From Pirellulaceae bacterium (lineage in GTDB: Bacteria > Planctomycetota > Planctomycetia > Pirellulales > Pirellulaceae), in contig JASMLW010000154.1 of the NCBI GenBank assembly GCA_030748485.1, positions 1-33,822 of the forward strand: 33,822 nucleotides of DNA, written 5' to 3'. Each line of letters opens with the position of its first letter. Position 1 is the first letter of the stretch. The notes below the pieces were generated by a model. It made no database searches. It saw nothing but the letters and a program-made list of their open reading frames with translations, and was not told the origin of the DNA. Of the stretch, positions 8,389 through 16,996 are shown in pieces. The position numbers were made by a program, and so were the translations under genes.

Positions 8389-9030
8389 GTGTCCCAGCCC
8401 CTTCGCGAGTCGCTCGAACAACACCAAATCCCGATCGCCGGCGACGATGTCGAGAGGTTGGACCACTACTGCCGCTTGCTTTGGTCGTGGAACGAACAGA
8501 TCAACCTGACTCGTCACACGGACTACGACACGTTCGTCGCCCGCGATCTGGCGGACACGCTGCAATTGTCGGCGTTCCTAGAGGCGGGCGAGGAAGTCTT
8601 GGATGTTGGCAGCGGGGGCGGCGTGCCGGGCGTCCCGCTCGCCATTCTGCGTCCCGACTTAGAAATCACCTTGAGCGAGTCCGTCGCCAAAAAGGCGAAA
8701 GTGCTTAACGACATCGTCGAAAGGCTCGATCTTCCGGTCGCCGTTTACAACGCCCGCGCGGAGTCGCTGTTCGATGATTTTCGCTTCGACGTCCTCACGG
8801 CTCGCGCGGTCGGGCCGATGTGGAAACTCTGCAAGTGGTTTGAGCCCCACTGGGCGTCGATCGGCCGCATTTTGTCGATCAAGGGCCCTCGCTGGGTGGA
8901 GGAGCGCAAAGAAGCGCGGCACCGCGGATACATGAACCAGCTGGATTTGCGCAAAGTGGCCGAATACCCGCTGGCGGGAGCCGATGGACCCAGCGTCATC
9001 CTGCAAATATCGCACTCCAGGTCAGAGTGA
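8389..9030 (+). CDS. rsmG: 16S rRNA (guanine-527-N7) methyltransferase RsmG
   Basis: RsmG (GidB) methylates G527 of 16S rRNA using S-adenosylmethionine. The 213-residue protein has the family N-terminus (YCRLLWSWNEQINLTRHTD, about 27-45), the SAM-binding EVLDVGSGGGVPGVPLAI (about 69-86) and the later ARAVGPMWKLCKWF segment. The start is a GTG at 8389, preceded by GGCGAG at about 8374-8379; no better ATG exists. It is not next to gidA or parAB here, unlike in many genomes; its neighbours are oxidoreductases. Confidence 0.93.
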   Translation: MSQPLRESLEQHQIPIAGDDVERLDHYCRLLWSWNEQINLTRHTDYDTFVARDLADTLQLSAFLEAGEEVLDVGSGGGVPGVPLAILRPDLEITLSESVAKKAKVLNDIVERLDLPVAVYNARAESLFDDFRFDVLTARAVGPMWKLCKWFEPHWASIGRILSIKGPRWVEERKEARHRGYMNQLDLRKVAEYPLAGADGPSVILQISHSRSE

Positions 9031-9150
9031 CCCGTCGTTCGACATCGCCGGCGGGCAGCTTCTGTCGGACACGCCTCTCGCGTTGATTGGCGGGCAGGCG
9101 GTAAACTGGCTCAATCGTGAACTCGAACGATCCACCCCATGGGGATACCG

Positions 9151-10635
9151 ATGAAGACCACAGATGTAGATCGGCGCGATTTCCTGAAGACGTCCGGCGC
9201 CGGGGCGTTGGCGGCGGGAACGATCGCGGGACTGGCGGACGCGGCTCCCGCGAGAACGCAGGCTCGCGACAAGAACAGCAAGTTGCGGATCGGATTCATC
9301 GGTCCCGGCGGTCGCGGCTTCGGCGCTCACGTCAAGCGGCTGGCGAAGTTGGCGAAGGAAGGTCAGCCAATTGAACTGGCTGGGGTCTGCGACGTCTTCA
9401 CTGAGCACGTGGACCGCGCGGCGGATTACATCAAGCAGGAAAACGGGAACGACCCGCAGCGCTTTGTCGATTACCGCGAGATGCTCGAGAAGGGCGATCT
9501 CGACGCGGTCAGCATCGGCACGCCAGACCATTGGCACGCCAAACAATCGATCGATGCGCTCAACGCCGGCTTGCACGTCTATTGCGAGAAGCCGATGACG
9601 AAGACGGTCGAGGAAGCGATCGACGTGATGCGCGTCTGGAAAAAATCGGGCCGCGTGATGCAAGTCGGCGTCCAATCGACCAGCTTGCCCGTTTGGGACT
9701 CGGTGAATGAGCAACTGCGAGCCGGCAAACTCGGCAAAGTGCTGATGTACCAGACCGAATTCTTTCGCAACTCGGCGATGGGACAATGGCGCTACTATCA
9801 GTTGCGGGAGTCGATGAGCCCGAAGACGATCAATTGGAAATTGTGGTTGGGAGTTGAGGAAGGGCTATCGGAGGAACTGCCGTTCGATCGAGCGGTCTAC
9901 GCCCAGTGGCGACGCTTTTGGCCGTTTGGATCGGGCATGTTCACCGACCTGTTCGTACATCGGACCACGGCCATGTTGAAGGCGACCGGTCTGCGATTCC
10001 CGGGACGAGTCGTCGGCGGCGGCGGCATCTATCTCGAATACGACGGGCGCGACGTGCCCGATGTCTCGACCGTGGTGGCCGACTTTCCCGAAGGCGTGCA
10101 AGGTGTGGTCACAGCGACGATGGCTTGCCAGAACACTCCCATCAGGCAACTGATTCGCGGACACTTCGGTTCGTTCGTGTTTGGGACAGGTGAGCGATTC
10201 GGATCGTACGAGTACGTTCCCGAGCGACCGCAGGTGACGCGAAACAGCAAACTGAAGCCCGAGACAATCGAAGTGCCTCAGATCAAAGACACCTCGTACG
10301 CTCACTTCAAGAACTGGATCGAGGCGATGCTGGCGGACGATCCGCAGGCCTGCAACAACCCGGCCGATCTGGGAGCCGCCGCGGTCACCACGGTGATCCT
10401 CGGCGCGCGCAGTCACCGCGAGGGCAAGGTGTTCCATTTCGACGACAAGAAGTTGCGGGTCGGCGACGGCGACGCCTCCTGGGCGAATCAGTGGGAGCAA
10501 CGTTCTCATGAACGAGGCAAACCCAATCACATCGCCGGCTGGCAGGCGGGCGACTACGGCAGCGTGTTGGAAGAGCCGCCCTACATGAAGCTCGCCGGTC
10601 CCTGGACAAACGGCGCCGATCCAGCTGGCTCGTAG
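9151..10635 (+). CDS. Secreted Gfo/Idh/MocA family oxidoreductase (2)
   Basis: A second, longer Gfo/Idh/MocA protein of 494 residues. A clear twin-arginine leader opens it (DRRDFLKTSGAGALAAGTIA), so it is exported folded, probably with its cofactor. The Rossmann motif is IGFIGPGGRGFGAH and the EKP motif is in YCEKPMTKTVEEA. The C-terminal domain has MFTDLFVHRTTAMLKATGL. I chose ATG 9151 because GGGG at about 9141-9144 is well spaced before it, and related leaders begin MKTTDxDRRDFLK; an in-frame ATG at 9139 has no such site. It is only distantly like the oxidoreductase at 6983-8281, so they are not a recent duplication. hemY follows within 10 bp, suggesting co-transcription. Confidence 0.9.
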   Translation: MKTTDVDRRDFLKTSGAGALAAGTIAGLADAAPARTQARDKNSKLRIGFIGPGGRGFGAHVKRLAKLAKEGQPIELAGVCDVFTEHVDRAADYIKQENGNDPQRFVDYREMLEKGDLDAVSIGTPDHWHAKQSIDALNAGLHVYCEKPMTKTVEEAIDVMRVWKKSGRVMQVGVQSTSLPVWDSVNEQLRAGKLGKVLMYQTEFFRNSAMGQWRYYQLRESMSPKTINWKLWLGVEEGLSEELPFDRAVYAQWRRFWPFGSGMFTDLFVHRTTAMLKATGLRFPGRVVGGGGIYLEYDGRDVPDVSTVVADFPEGVQGVVTATMACQNTPIRQLIRGHFGSFVFGTGERFGSYEYVPERPQVTRNSKLKPETIEVPQIKDTSYAHFKNWIEAMLADDPQACNNPADLGAAAVTTVILGARSHREGKVFHFDDKKLRVGDGDASWANQWEQRSHERGKPNHIAGWQAGDYGSVLEEPPYMKLAGPWTNGADPAGS

Positions 10636-10641
10636 GACCAG

Positions 10642-12069
10642 ATGGATCCCATGACGAACTCGCAGGCCAGAATCGCCATCATTGGGGGCGGTATCAGCGG
10701 ATTGACGGCCGCGCACCGGTTGCGCGAACTGCTGCCGAGCGCCCACCTGACGATTCTCGAAGCCGCACCGCGGCCCGGCGGCGTGCTGTGCACAGAACGT
10801 CGAGACGGTTTCTTGGTTGAACGCGCGGCCGATATGTTCACCTCCAAAGACCCCTGGGCGCTGCATCTCTGTCGCCGCATCGGGTTGGAAAGTGAGTTGG
10901 TTGGAGCCAACGAAGCGGGGCGGAAGGCGTTCATCGTCCACCGCGGAGAACTGGTCGAAGTGCCGCAGGGATTTGTCCTCATGAGGCCGACACAGTTGAG
11001 CGCCATGCTGACGACCCCGCTGCTGTCGCCGCTCGGCAAATTGCGGTTGATGATGGAGCCGCTGAAACGCGCCAAGAAAGATGAGAGCGACGAGAGTCTG
11101 GCGTCGTTCGTCCGCCGCCGGATGGGGCAAGAGACGTTTGAACGCATCGTTCAACCGCTCGTCGGCGGCATCTATACGGCCGATCCGGAACGGTTGAGCA
11201 TGGCTGCGACGATGCCTTCCTTCGTCGAGATGGAGCGCCGCCACGGCAGTTTAATTCGCGCGCCCCAGGCCACACGCAGTGAAAAAGACGCCAGCGGGGC
11301 GCGCTACGGCATGTTCGTATCGCTCCGTGAAGGGATGCAGCAATTGGTCGATCGGCTGGTCGAAAGAATCGGCCAAGACGCCTTTGTCTGCAATGCCGGC
11401 GTCCAGTCCGTGCAGCCCGCGAATGATCATGAAGACGGTGGCCGCTGGCGAGTCCGCACCATGGACGACGAGTGGAACGTCGATGCGGTCATCGTCACTT
11501 GCCGAGCGCCTCACGCCGCCCAGTTGTTTGCTGAGTTACAACCTGCGCTGAGCGATCAACTTCGAGCAATCGAATACGCCAGCACGGCCGTGGTGGTGAT
11601 GGCGGTCGACGACGATCAAATCGGGCGGCCCGTCCAGGGCTTTGGCTTCGTCGCCCCGCTTGTCGAGCAGCGGAAGATCTTGGCGACCAGCTTCGCCAGC
11701 GCCAAATTTCCCGGTCGCGCGCCGTATGGGAAAACGCTCGTCCGCGTCTTCATCGGTGGGGCCTGCCAAAGCGAGTTGCTCGAGCACGATGACCACCAAC
11801 TGATCGAAATCGCTCGCCATGAACTCCGCGAGTTGATCGGGTTGGCTGGCGATCCGCTGTTCGCTGAAGTCGTCCGCTGGAACGAGGCGATGCCCCAATA
11901 CCACGTCGGACACCTCGATCGAGTCGCGGCGATCGAGCGATCCGTCGCTTCACTCCCAGGACTCGAATTGGCCGGTAACGCGTATCGAGGCGTGGGGATT
12001 CCGTTCTGCATCCGCAGCGCTGAGCAGGCGGCGGAGAACGTCGCCGACGTCCTCTGCGCCTCAGGCTAG
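10642..12069 (+). CDS. hemY: Protoporphyrinogen oxidase, HemY type
   Basis: This FAD enzyme oxidises protoporphyrinogen IX to protoporphyrin IX, the penultimate step of haem synthesis. The 475-residue length fits the oxygen-dependent HemY (also called HemG/PPOX) class. The FAD-binding Rossmann motif is IAIIGGGISGLTAAHRL (about 11-27), followed by GGVLCTERRDGFLVERAADMF. The C-terminal FAD-contact motif is AGNAYRGVGIPFCIRSAEQA. AGGA at 10634-10637 overlaps the preceding stop codon and lies four bases before ATG 10642; an ATG at 10651 is an alternative start. It ends just before a strong hairpin terminator. A haem supply enzyme is notable given the haem peroxidase and CxxCH protein nearby, but no common regulation is visible. 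Confidence 0.92.
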   Translation: MDPMTNSQARIAIIGGGISGLTAAHRLRELLPSAHLTILEAAPRPGGVLCTERRDGFLVERAADMFTSKDPWALHLCRRIGLESELVGANEAGRKAFIVHRGELVEVPQGFVLMRPTQLSAMLTTPLLSPLGKLRLMMEPLKRAKKDESDESLASFVRRRMGQETFERIVQPLVGGIYTADPERLSMAATMPSFVEMERRHGSLIRAPQATRSEKDASGARYGMFVSLREGMQQLVDRLVERIGQDAFVCNAGVQSVQPANDHEDGGRWRVRTMDDEWNVDAVIVTCRAPHAAQLFAELQPALSDQLRAIEYASTAVVVMAVDDDQIGRPVQGFGFVAPLVEQRKILATSFASAKFPGRAPYGKTLVRVFIGGACQSELLEHDDHQLIEIARHELRELIGLAGDPLFAEVVRWNEAMPQYHVGHLDRVAAIERSVASLPGLELAGNAYRGVGIPFCIRSAEQAAENVADVLCASG

Positions 12070-12098
12070 GAACGTCCGCCGTCGAGCCGCGGAAAAGA

Positions 12099-12136
12099 AC
12101 AAACAGCCGGTTGCCCTTGAGCAACCGGCTGTTTGT
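12099..12136. terminator. Strong bidirectional intrinsic terminator
   Basis: A perfect 16-bp stem, ACAAACAGCCGGTTGC (12099-12114) with GCAACCGGCTGTTTGT (12121-12136), encloses the loop CCTTGA. T-rich sequence follows on the plus strand (TTTGTTTTC), and A-rich sequence precedes it (GGAAAAGAACAAAC), giving a T-run on the minus strand too. It sits between two convergent genes, so it should end both transcripts. Confidence 0.9.
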
Positions 12137-12161
12137 TTTCATCACGGTCGAAAGAGAAGTG

Positions 12162-12503
12162 TTACTTCTTCTCTTTCGTCTTGTTGATGGCAACACGTAA
12201 CAACTCGACGGCCTCGTCGGAATACTTGCCGTCTTTCTTCGCGAAAACGGCTTTTACGTACTTGAATTCCTTGCCAAGAGCCTTGCCGATGTCGACGCCG
12301 ACACCGAGTCGCATCTTCTTTTTCTTGCCATGGCAGGCGTTGCATTTCTTTTCTTTTACGACCTTTTGCACGGCTTTTTCAGCGTCCGTCTTGGCTTCCA
12401 TTTTATCGACGATGCCCTTGTACGCTGGCCGGGCGTTCACAGAAGCGACGAAACTGCCGGCGACAAAGGCAGCCGCCAACAACACCAACAGAAACTTCTT
12501 CAT
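12162..12503 (-). CDS. Small exported CxxCH (cytochrome c-like) protein
   Basis: A 113-residue protein with a classic Sec signal (MKKFLLVLLAAAFVAGSFVA, cleavage near ASVNA-R). The mature part is very rich in Lys and has one CNACHG motif (about residues 54-59), the CxxCH pattern to which haem c is attached. A possible distal Met lies in KKKKMRLGVG, only six residues later, so a standard cytochrome c fold with a distant axial Met is not evident. GAGGAGC lies about nine bases before the ATG on the minus strand. It may be a minimal monohaem electron carrier, or an unrelated protein with a chance CxxCH. It is monocistronic. Confidence 0.75.
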   Translation of the reverse strand: MKKFLLVLLAAAFVAGSFVASVNARPAYKGIVDKMEAKTDAEKAVQKVVKEKKCNACHGKKKKMRLGVGVDIGKALGKEFKYVKAVFAKKDGKYSDEAVELLRVAINKTKEKK

Positions 12504-12546
12504 TTCTAATAGCTCCTCGGGATTTGAAACAAAGTTTGGAAGGTCG

Positions 12547-12576
12547 ATTCTAGTCAGACAGTTAATTGCCGTCCAA
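12547..12576 (-). promoter_or_regulatory. Possible sigma-70 promoter of the CxxCH gene
   Basis: On the minus strand, a TAGAAT -10-like box (12547-12552) stands 18 bp after a weak TTGGAC -35-like box (12571-12576) and 44 bp before the start codon. Only the -10 box is close to consensus. Confidence 0.35.
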
Positions 12577-12631
12577 TGGTGGAATGGGTCGTTTTGTCAC
12601 GGCATCAAACAGTCCAACCCCCAGTTGATTA

Positions 12632-12664
12632 TCCGTAAATCATTACCATATCGATCTTTACGGA
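12632..12664. promoter_or_regulatory. TCCGTAAA inverted repeat, candidate operator
   Basis: TCCGTAAA (12632-12639) and TTTACGGA (12657-12664) form a perfect 8-bp inverted repeat with a 17-base AT-rich spacer. It lies in the 270-bp divergent gap between the CxxCH gene and the ECF sigma gene. The centre-to-centre distance of the half sites, about 25 bp, is longer than a simple dimer site, so looping or two-turn binding would be needed. Confidence 0.4.
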
Positions 12665-12738
12665 AACAAACGAAACTACTTGTCGACGTTCGGGGCTCAA
12701 ATCCGGTTACCATGGGTGTGTCCGGGACACTCGATTTT

Positions 12739-12756
12739 ACACCGCTTCTGCGGTGT
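12739..12756 (+). promoter_or_regulatory. Leader hairpin before the ECF sigma start
   Basis: ACACCGC (12739-12745) and GCGGTGT (12750-12756) form a perfect 7-bp stem with the tetraloop TTCT, ending 17 bp before ATG 12774. It covers an in-frame GTG at 12753, arguing against that codon as the start. Confidence 0.35.
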
Positions 12757-12773
12757 TCGGGAATTCACACCTC

Positions 12774-13436
12774 ATGTCTAGCATTACAAAAAACGCGCGC
12801 TCACGCGCGCCCAGTTCGATTGGCCGTCAGATCGAGGCGATCCGCGGTGGCGATCACGATCAACTTGGCCGCCTGCTTCAGTCGTTCCAAAACTACCTCC
12901 GCGTGCTGGCCGACATGCAGTTGGACCAAAAGTTGCGAGGCCGTCTCAGCGCGTCGGATCTCGTGCAGGAAACTCTGCTGGGAGCGTGCCGTGACTTCCA
13001 GACGTTTCGCGGCAACAGCGAAGCAGAATTGCTGGCGTGGTTGAGAGCAATCCTCATCAACAACCTGCACAATTTCGTGCAGCAACACGTGACGGCCGCC
13101 AAGCGTGACGTTCGCCGCGAGTGCTCATTGCACTCGATTGGCGCCGGCGTTGAGCAATCGGCTGTCAACCTGGGCGCGAACCTGTTGCGCGACGCGGGAC
13201 CGTCGCCGAGCGGTGTGTTGTCGACCAAAGAGAGCGTGGTCGCTTTGGCCGATACGATCGCCACGCTCCCAGAAGATCAACAGCAAGTGCTGATCTTGCG
13301 GAATCTGCAAGGCAAGCGGTTCGCGGAAGTCGCCGCCATCATGGACCGCACGGAAGGGGCGACGCGGATGTTATGGCTCCGCGCGATTCAGCAACTCAAG
13401 CAACGGATGCCGCGTGAGCAGGAGCGCGAATCGTGA
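12774..13436 (+). CDS. ECF-type RNA polymerase sigma factor (kinase-linked)
   Basis: A 220-residue extracytoplasmic-function sigma factor. Region 2 is visible as LSASDLVQETLLGACRDF followed by FRGNSEAELLAWLRAIL, and region 4 as LPEDQQQVLILRNLQGKRF then AEVAAIMDRTEGATRMLWLR. The sequence type, with DLVQET and long insertions, is that of the planctomycete ECF groups known to stand beside Ser/Thr kinases. Its stop overlaps the kinase start (GTGA, 13433-13436), so the two are translationally coupled and the kinase probably controls it. I chose ATG 12774 (MSSITKNARS) over an upstream GTG at 12753, which lies inside a hairpin. Confidence 0.9.
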   Translation: MSSITKNARSRAPSSIGRQIEAIRGGDHDQLGRLLQSFQNYLRVLADMQLDQKLRGRLSASDLVQETLLGACRDFQTFRGNSEAELLAWLRAILINNLHNFVQQHVTAAKRDVRRECSLHSIGAGVEQSAVNLGANLLRDAGPSPSGVLSTKESVVALADTIATLPEDQQQVLILRNLQGKRFAEVAAIMDRTEGATRMLWLRAIQQLKQRMPREQERES

Positions 13437-15589
13437 ACGACGCATCCCATTCGGCGGCTCACTCAGCCGATCGATCATCGCTCAGTCAATTGACTCCACA
13501 GCAGCAGGAGCGGCTTTCCCAACTACTTGACGAATATCTGCAATCGCTGGAGGACGGCCAGCCGCTCGACCACACTGAGTTGATCGATGAGAATTCGTCG
13601 CTGGGACGGGCGCTGGGAGTTTACCTTCACGACATTGACGCATTGCACGCGGGACTTGTTCCCGACGGTGCGGCGATCGAGTCGGCGACGGGTTTGTCAG
13701 CCGACGGCGCGGCGACCAAGCAGCTCGGCGACTTCCGTCTGATTCGCGAGATTGGGCGGGGCGGGATGGGTGTGGTGTACGAAGCGCAGCAGATCTCGCT
13801 CGACCGCCGGGTAGCGCTCAAGATTCTTCCCTTCGCCGCGTTGCTTGACGAGAAGCAGATTGCCCGTTTTCGTGTGGAAGCGCGGGCGGCGGCTCAACTC
13901 CAGCACTCGCACATCGTCCCGGTGTACGCGATCGGATGCGAGCGCGGAGTGCACTACTACGCGATGCAATTGATCAACGGTCAACCGCTCGACCGGGCGA
14001 TCGATCAGCTCCGCCGACAACGGGCCGAGCGACGGCGCGGGCAGGCGGCGCCAACCGATGCGGATAGTCCGTTTGATGCATCGCGATCGCTCCGCGGTGA
14101 GCGAGATTACTTTCGCTTGGTGGCTCGTCTGGGAGCCCAAGCGGCTGAAGGGCTGCATTGCGCTCACGAGTACGGTGTGGTCCACCGCGACATCAAACCA
14201 TCTAACTTGCTGCTCGATGAACAGGGGCAGGTTTGGATCACCGACTTCGGATTGGCCCGTTGTCAGTTCGCGAAGGACTTAACCCGCACGGGCGAAGTTG
14301 TCGGCACCATGCGTTACATGAGTCCGGAGCAGGTGCAAGGCAAGGCGAGCGTCGACCATCGGGCGGACGTCTATTCGCTGGGTGTGACACTTTACGAGTT
14401 GCTGACACTGCGGCGGGCGGTGCGCGGCGCGGACGCCGCCGAGATCGTACGCCAGCTCGACAACGGCGAACCTCATCGGCCGCGAGCTTGTAATGCGAAG
14501 ATACCGGCGGACCTGGAAAACATCGTCTTGAAGGCGATGTCCAAGCAGCGCGACAAGCGATATGAATCGGCTGACGCGTTGGCCGCGGACTTGCGTAGAT
14601 TCTTGCGTGGCGAACCCGCATTGGCGCGGCAGCCGTCGCGCCTGGCGCGGCTGGTCCACTGGACGGCGGCGCACCGCGGACACGCCATCGCCGCCACTCT
14701 ACTGTTGCTCTTCGCGGTGGGTCTGGCGGCCTTCACGTCGCACAGGGTTGCCCGGGAGCAGGCGGCTACCGCCGACGCCAACTTCCGCTTCGACCGCGAA
14801 ACGGCCGCCCACCAAAACAGTCTCGCCTTGCTCAAATATCAATCCGGTGAGATTGATGAAGCGATCAGGCTGTTGCGGGACACGATCCAGCGGCAGCAGC
14901 GATTGTTGCGGTCGCATGGGGATGACGCCGAAATCCAAGGCGAGCTGGCGACGACGTGGAGCCACCTCAGCCTGACGCTCGCCGACCGCGACGGGGCCGC
15001 CGCGATACGGGCCGCGGAGCATTCCTTGGAACTGCTGACCGTTGCCAGTCGCGGCGCGGGGGACCGCCCGTTGACGCTGGGCGTCGCCAATCGAAAACTC
15101 GGCTCGCTCTGGTCGCAGCACGGCGACGACCACCGCGCCGAGTCGTCATACCTGGCGGCGGTTGAGTTCTTGCGATCCTTGCCCTCTTCGGACCTGGCTC
15201 AATTCGAATTGGCCGTAGCGCTCAACAACCTCGGCATGGTCCAGCGTCGATTGGGCGCCGCCGACTCGGCCGCCAGCCATCTCGAAGCGGCGCTGGAGAC
15301 GCACCAGCAATTCGCCGACCGATTCGCGGGCCGTTTGACGGCCAAACATCTCAGCGCGCGCGGCGCGGCCCACCACAACTACGCTCGACTGCTGCTCCAG
15401 CGAGGAGAAAAGACGATCGCCGTACAGCACTTCGGCTGGGCGGTCGCTCAGCAGCAAGCCGCGGCGCTGGCGAATCCCGCCTCGCAAGAGTATCGCATGT
15501 TGCTCTCAGCACACGAACGCTACCGCCGACAAACGCTGGCCGAGTTGCCGGCCGACCAGTCCAAGTCAAGTGAAGTTGCAGTGAACTGA
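13433..15589 (+). CDS. Membrane Ser/Thr protein kinase with TPR-like C-terminus
   Basis: A 718-residue eukaryotic-type (Pkn/Hanks) kinase. The ATP loop is GRGGMGVVYEAQ (about 107-118), the ATP-binding Lys is in VALKIL (about 127-132), the catalytic loop is HRDIKPSNLLLD (about 250-261), the metal site is DFGLA (about 270-274), and MRYMSPEQVQGK is the APE-region equivalent. All catalytic residues are present. One membrane helix follows (about 417-436, HAIAATLLLLFAVGLAAFTS). The C-terminal part is helical and Ala/Leu-rich with tetratricopeptide-like spacing (for example YQSGEIDEAIRLLRDTI). Starting with GTG inside the sigma-factor stop, it should phosphorylate or gate that sigma factor; this is inference from pairing. 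Confidence 0.93.
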   Translation: MNDASHSAAHSADRSSLSQLTPQQQERLSQLLDEYLQSLEDGQPLDHTELIDENSSLGRALGVYLHDIDALHAGLVPDGAAIESATGLSADGAATKQLGDFRLIREIGRGGMGVVYEAQQISLDRRVALKILPFAALLDEKQIARFRVEARAAAQLQHSHIVPVYAIGCERGVHYYAMQLINGQPLDRAIDQLRRQRAERRRGQAAPTDADSPFDASRSLRGERDYFRLVARLGAQAAEGLHCAHEYGVVHRDIKPSNLLLDEQGQVWITDFGLARCQFAKDLTRTGEVVGTMRYMSPEQVQGKASVDHRADVYSLGVTLYELLTLRRAVRGADAAEIVRQLDNGEPHRPRACNAKIPADLENIVLKAMSKQRDKRYESADALAADLRRFLRGEPALARQPSRLARLVHWTAAHRGHAIAATLLLLFAVGLAAFTSHRVAREQAATADANFRFDRETAAHQNSLALLKYQSGEIDEAIRLLRDTIQRQQRLLRSHGDDAEIQGELATTWSHLSLTLADRDGAAAIRAAEHSLELLTVASRGAGDRPLTLGVANRKLGSLWSQHGDDHRAESSYLAAVEFLRSLPSSDLAQFELAVALNNLGMVQRRLGAADSAASHLEAALETHQQFADRFAGRLTAKHLSARGAAHHNYARLLLQRGEKTIAVQHFGWAVAQQQAAALANPASQEYRMLLSAHERYRRQTLAELPADQSKSSEVAVN

Positions 15590-15627
15590 CCAGACGAGGG
15601 GCTCGCATTTCGAGCAAGAGGCATCGC

Positions 15628-16848
15628 ATGTTATTCCGCTCACGTCGCCGAACTGAAAAGGCCAAACATCACACGACTCCGCTGCTTTTCGAGCAGTTGG
15701 AGAGCCGGCGGTTGTTGGCGGCCGGGCCCCATCTGTCCGGACATGGCAACGGTGGACAACACGACCGGCCGGGCGACCACGGACCGCCGCACCATGGCGG
15801 CGGGCCCGGTCACGAGCGCGGCGGTCACGGCGGTCGCCACCAGTCGGCTCCGATTCAGGGATCGCCCCAACAGGCAAGTGCGAATCCGCCGCCCACCGTG
15901 CAGTTAGCGCCGCCAGCAACTCAAAACCCCAGCCCGCCAACTTCGCCGACAAACGCGAGCGTGGCGGCGAGCGTCCCGTTGACGGCTACACCGGCCGCGC
16001 CTGTGAACTCGCCGACGTCTTCCGCCGCCGCTTCGACGCCGGTCCAGCCGAACCGCACCGCGGCAGGCGCGGAGGGAGAGTCAACGCCGGGCGTTCGCAC
16101 GACCACGGCGAGCCGACCATCGACGGCGATCGCTTCGTTGTCCGCATCGACTTCAAGTGAACCGCGGGCCCGCGCGGCCGCGTTCGAATCGGCCAGGTGG
16201 TTTGCCGACAATGGGGCCCTTCTGCGACGCGCAATCGCTTTCCGCGAACGCGCGCTGTCGACCGACGAGTCGGCTCGCGCGATCGACCAACAACCGACCT
16301 CCGCACTCGATGAACCGGCGGCCATTGGTGAGCGAGACACCGACGAACTAGTGATCGACCGCGATGACAATGAGGCGGCGATCGACGTATTCGACGAGGC
16401 GCTGGACCAGCTGCTCGGTGAATGGACGGATGAGCTGACCGAGCTGGCCTGCGACGCGACTGGCGAGCTCTGCCAGCTCGATGCGGCGTCTGATGCGGCG
16501 TCTGATGCGGACGACGACAACGACGCGCAGACGGCCAGACGCGCGGCCCGGACGGCTCGATCGCCGCTTCAATCACTCGAGCATCTCAACTCGGGCGACG
16601 CCGGCGAGCACATCGACAACTCGGCGAGCGGAGTCGCACGCGGCGTTCTCAGGCAGATCGTCTTCTCCGTCGCCGCCGATGGCGCGGGGATCGATTGGCT
16701 GGCTGTCGACATCGATCTCGAGGCGGGTTGGGACATCGCCGCCGCGGCCGCGTTGCAAAGCAATGAGTCGGTCGTCGCCATCGATGCAAACTCGCCGGCC
16801 ACCCGGGACCCGCGCGACCGCAGCGCGGGTTTGGCCGCCGGAAAATAG
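15628..16848 (+). CDS. Secreted LEPR-XLL protein, His/Gly-rich, function unknown
   Basis: A 406-residue protein. The N-terminus has the planctomycete LEPR-XLL-type export signature LFEQLESRRLLAAGPH (about residues 22-37). Next comes a His/Gly/Pro-rich stretch (about 38-75, including HGPPHHGGGPGHERGG) that could bind metal ions, then a long Pro/Ala/Thr/Ser-rich disordered region. The C-terminal half is strongly acidic and Ala-rich, with DAASDAASDADDDND from a 12-bp repeat. No enzymatic domain is recognised. It stands between the kinase and the peroxidase on the same strand and shares the secretion signature with the latter. It could be a cell-surface or matrix component. The existence of the gene is likely, but the composition is unusual. 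Confidence 0.7.
   Translation: MLFRSRRRTEKAKHHTTPLLFEQLESRRLLAAGPHLSGHGNGGQHDRPGDHGPPHHGGGPGHERGGHGGRHQSAPIQGSPQQASANPPPTVQLAPPATQNPSPPTSPTNASVAASVPLTATPAAPVNSPTSSAAASTPVQPNRTAAGAEGESTPGVRTTTASRPSTAIASLSASTSSEPRARAAAFESARWFADNGALLRRAIAFRERALSTDESARAIDQQPTSALDEPAAIGERDTDELVIDRDDNEAAIDVFDEALDQLLGEWTDELTELACDATGELCQLDAASDAASDADDDNDAQTARRAARTARSPLQSLEHLNSGDAGEHIDNSASGVARGVLRQIVFSVAADGAGIDWLAVDIDLEAGWDIAAAAALQSNESVVAIDANSPATRDPRDRSAGLAAGK
16481..16511. repeat. 12-bp in-frame repeat GATGCGGCGTCT
   Basis: GATGCGGCGTCT is repeated twice and followed by a partial third copy, encoding DAASDAASDA in the acidic region of the LEPR-XLL protein. This is a slippage-prone site with no frame change. Confidence 0.75.
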
Positions 16849-16996
16849 ACTCTCTGACGGCTTCGTCGCATTTTTCTGGTGACAAAGTTCAGCTCAGTCC
16901 TCCTTCTCAAGTAGGCGAGGCCGGTGCGGCGGGCGGGTTATTCACCGCTCACCTCTGGCGGCTTCGGATCCCGTTCGGGAAGAGAAGGAGCAAAGA

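Noticed and set aside
9865..11244. 459-codon open frame on the minus strand
   Set aside because: It lies antisense to the second oxidoreductase and hemY, both with firm motifs; it has no recognisable domain and is a shadow of GC-rich coding.
12151..12176. AAAGAGAAG/CTTCTCTTT hairpin
   Set aside because: It arises from the Lys/Glu codons at the end of the CxxCH gene; the real terminator is the adjacent 16-bp stem.
13433..13436. Frameshift between the ECF and kinase genes
   Set aside because: Both proteins are complete with proper ends; the GTGA overlap is translational coupling.
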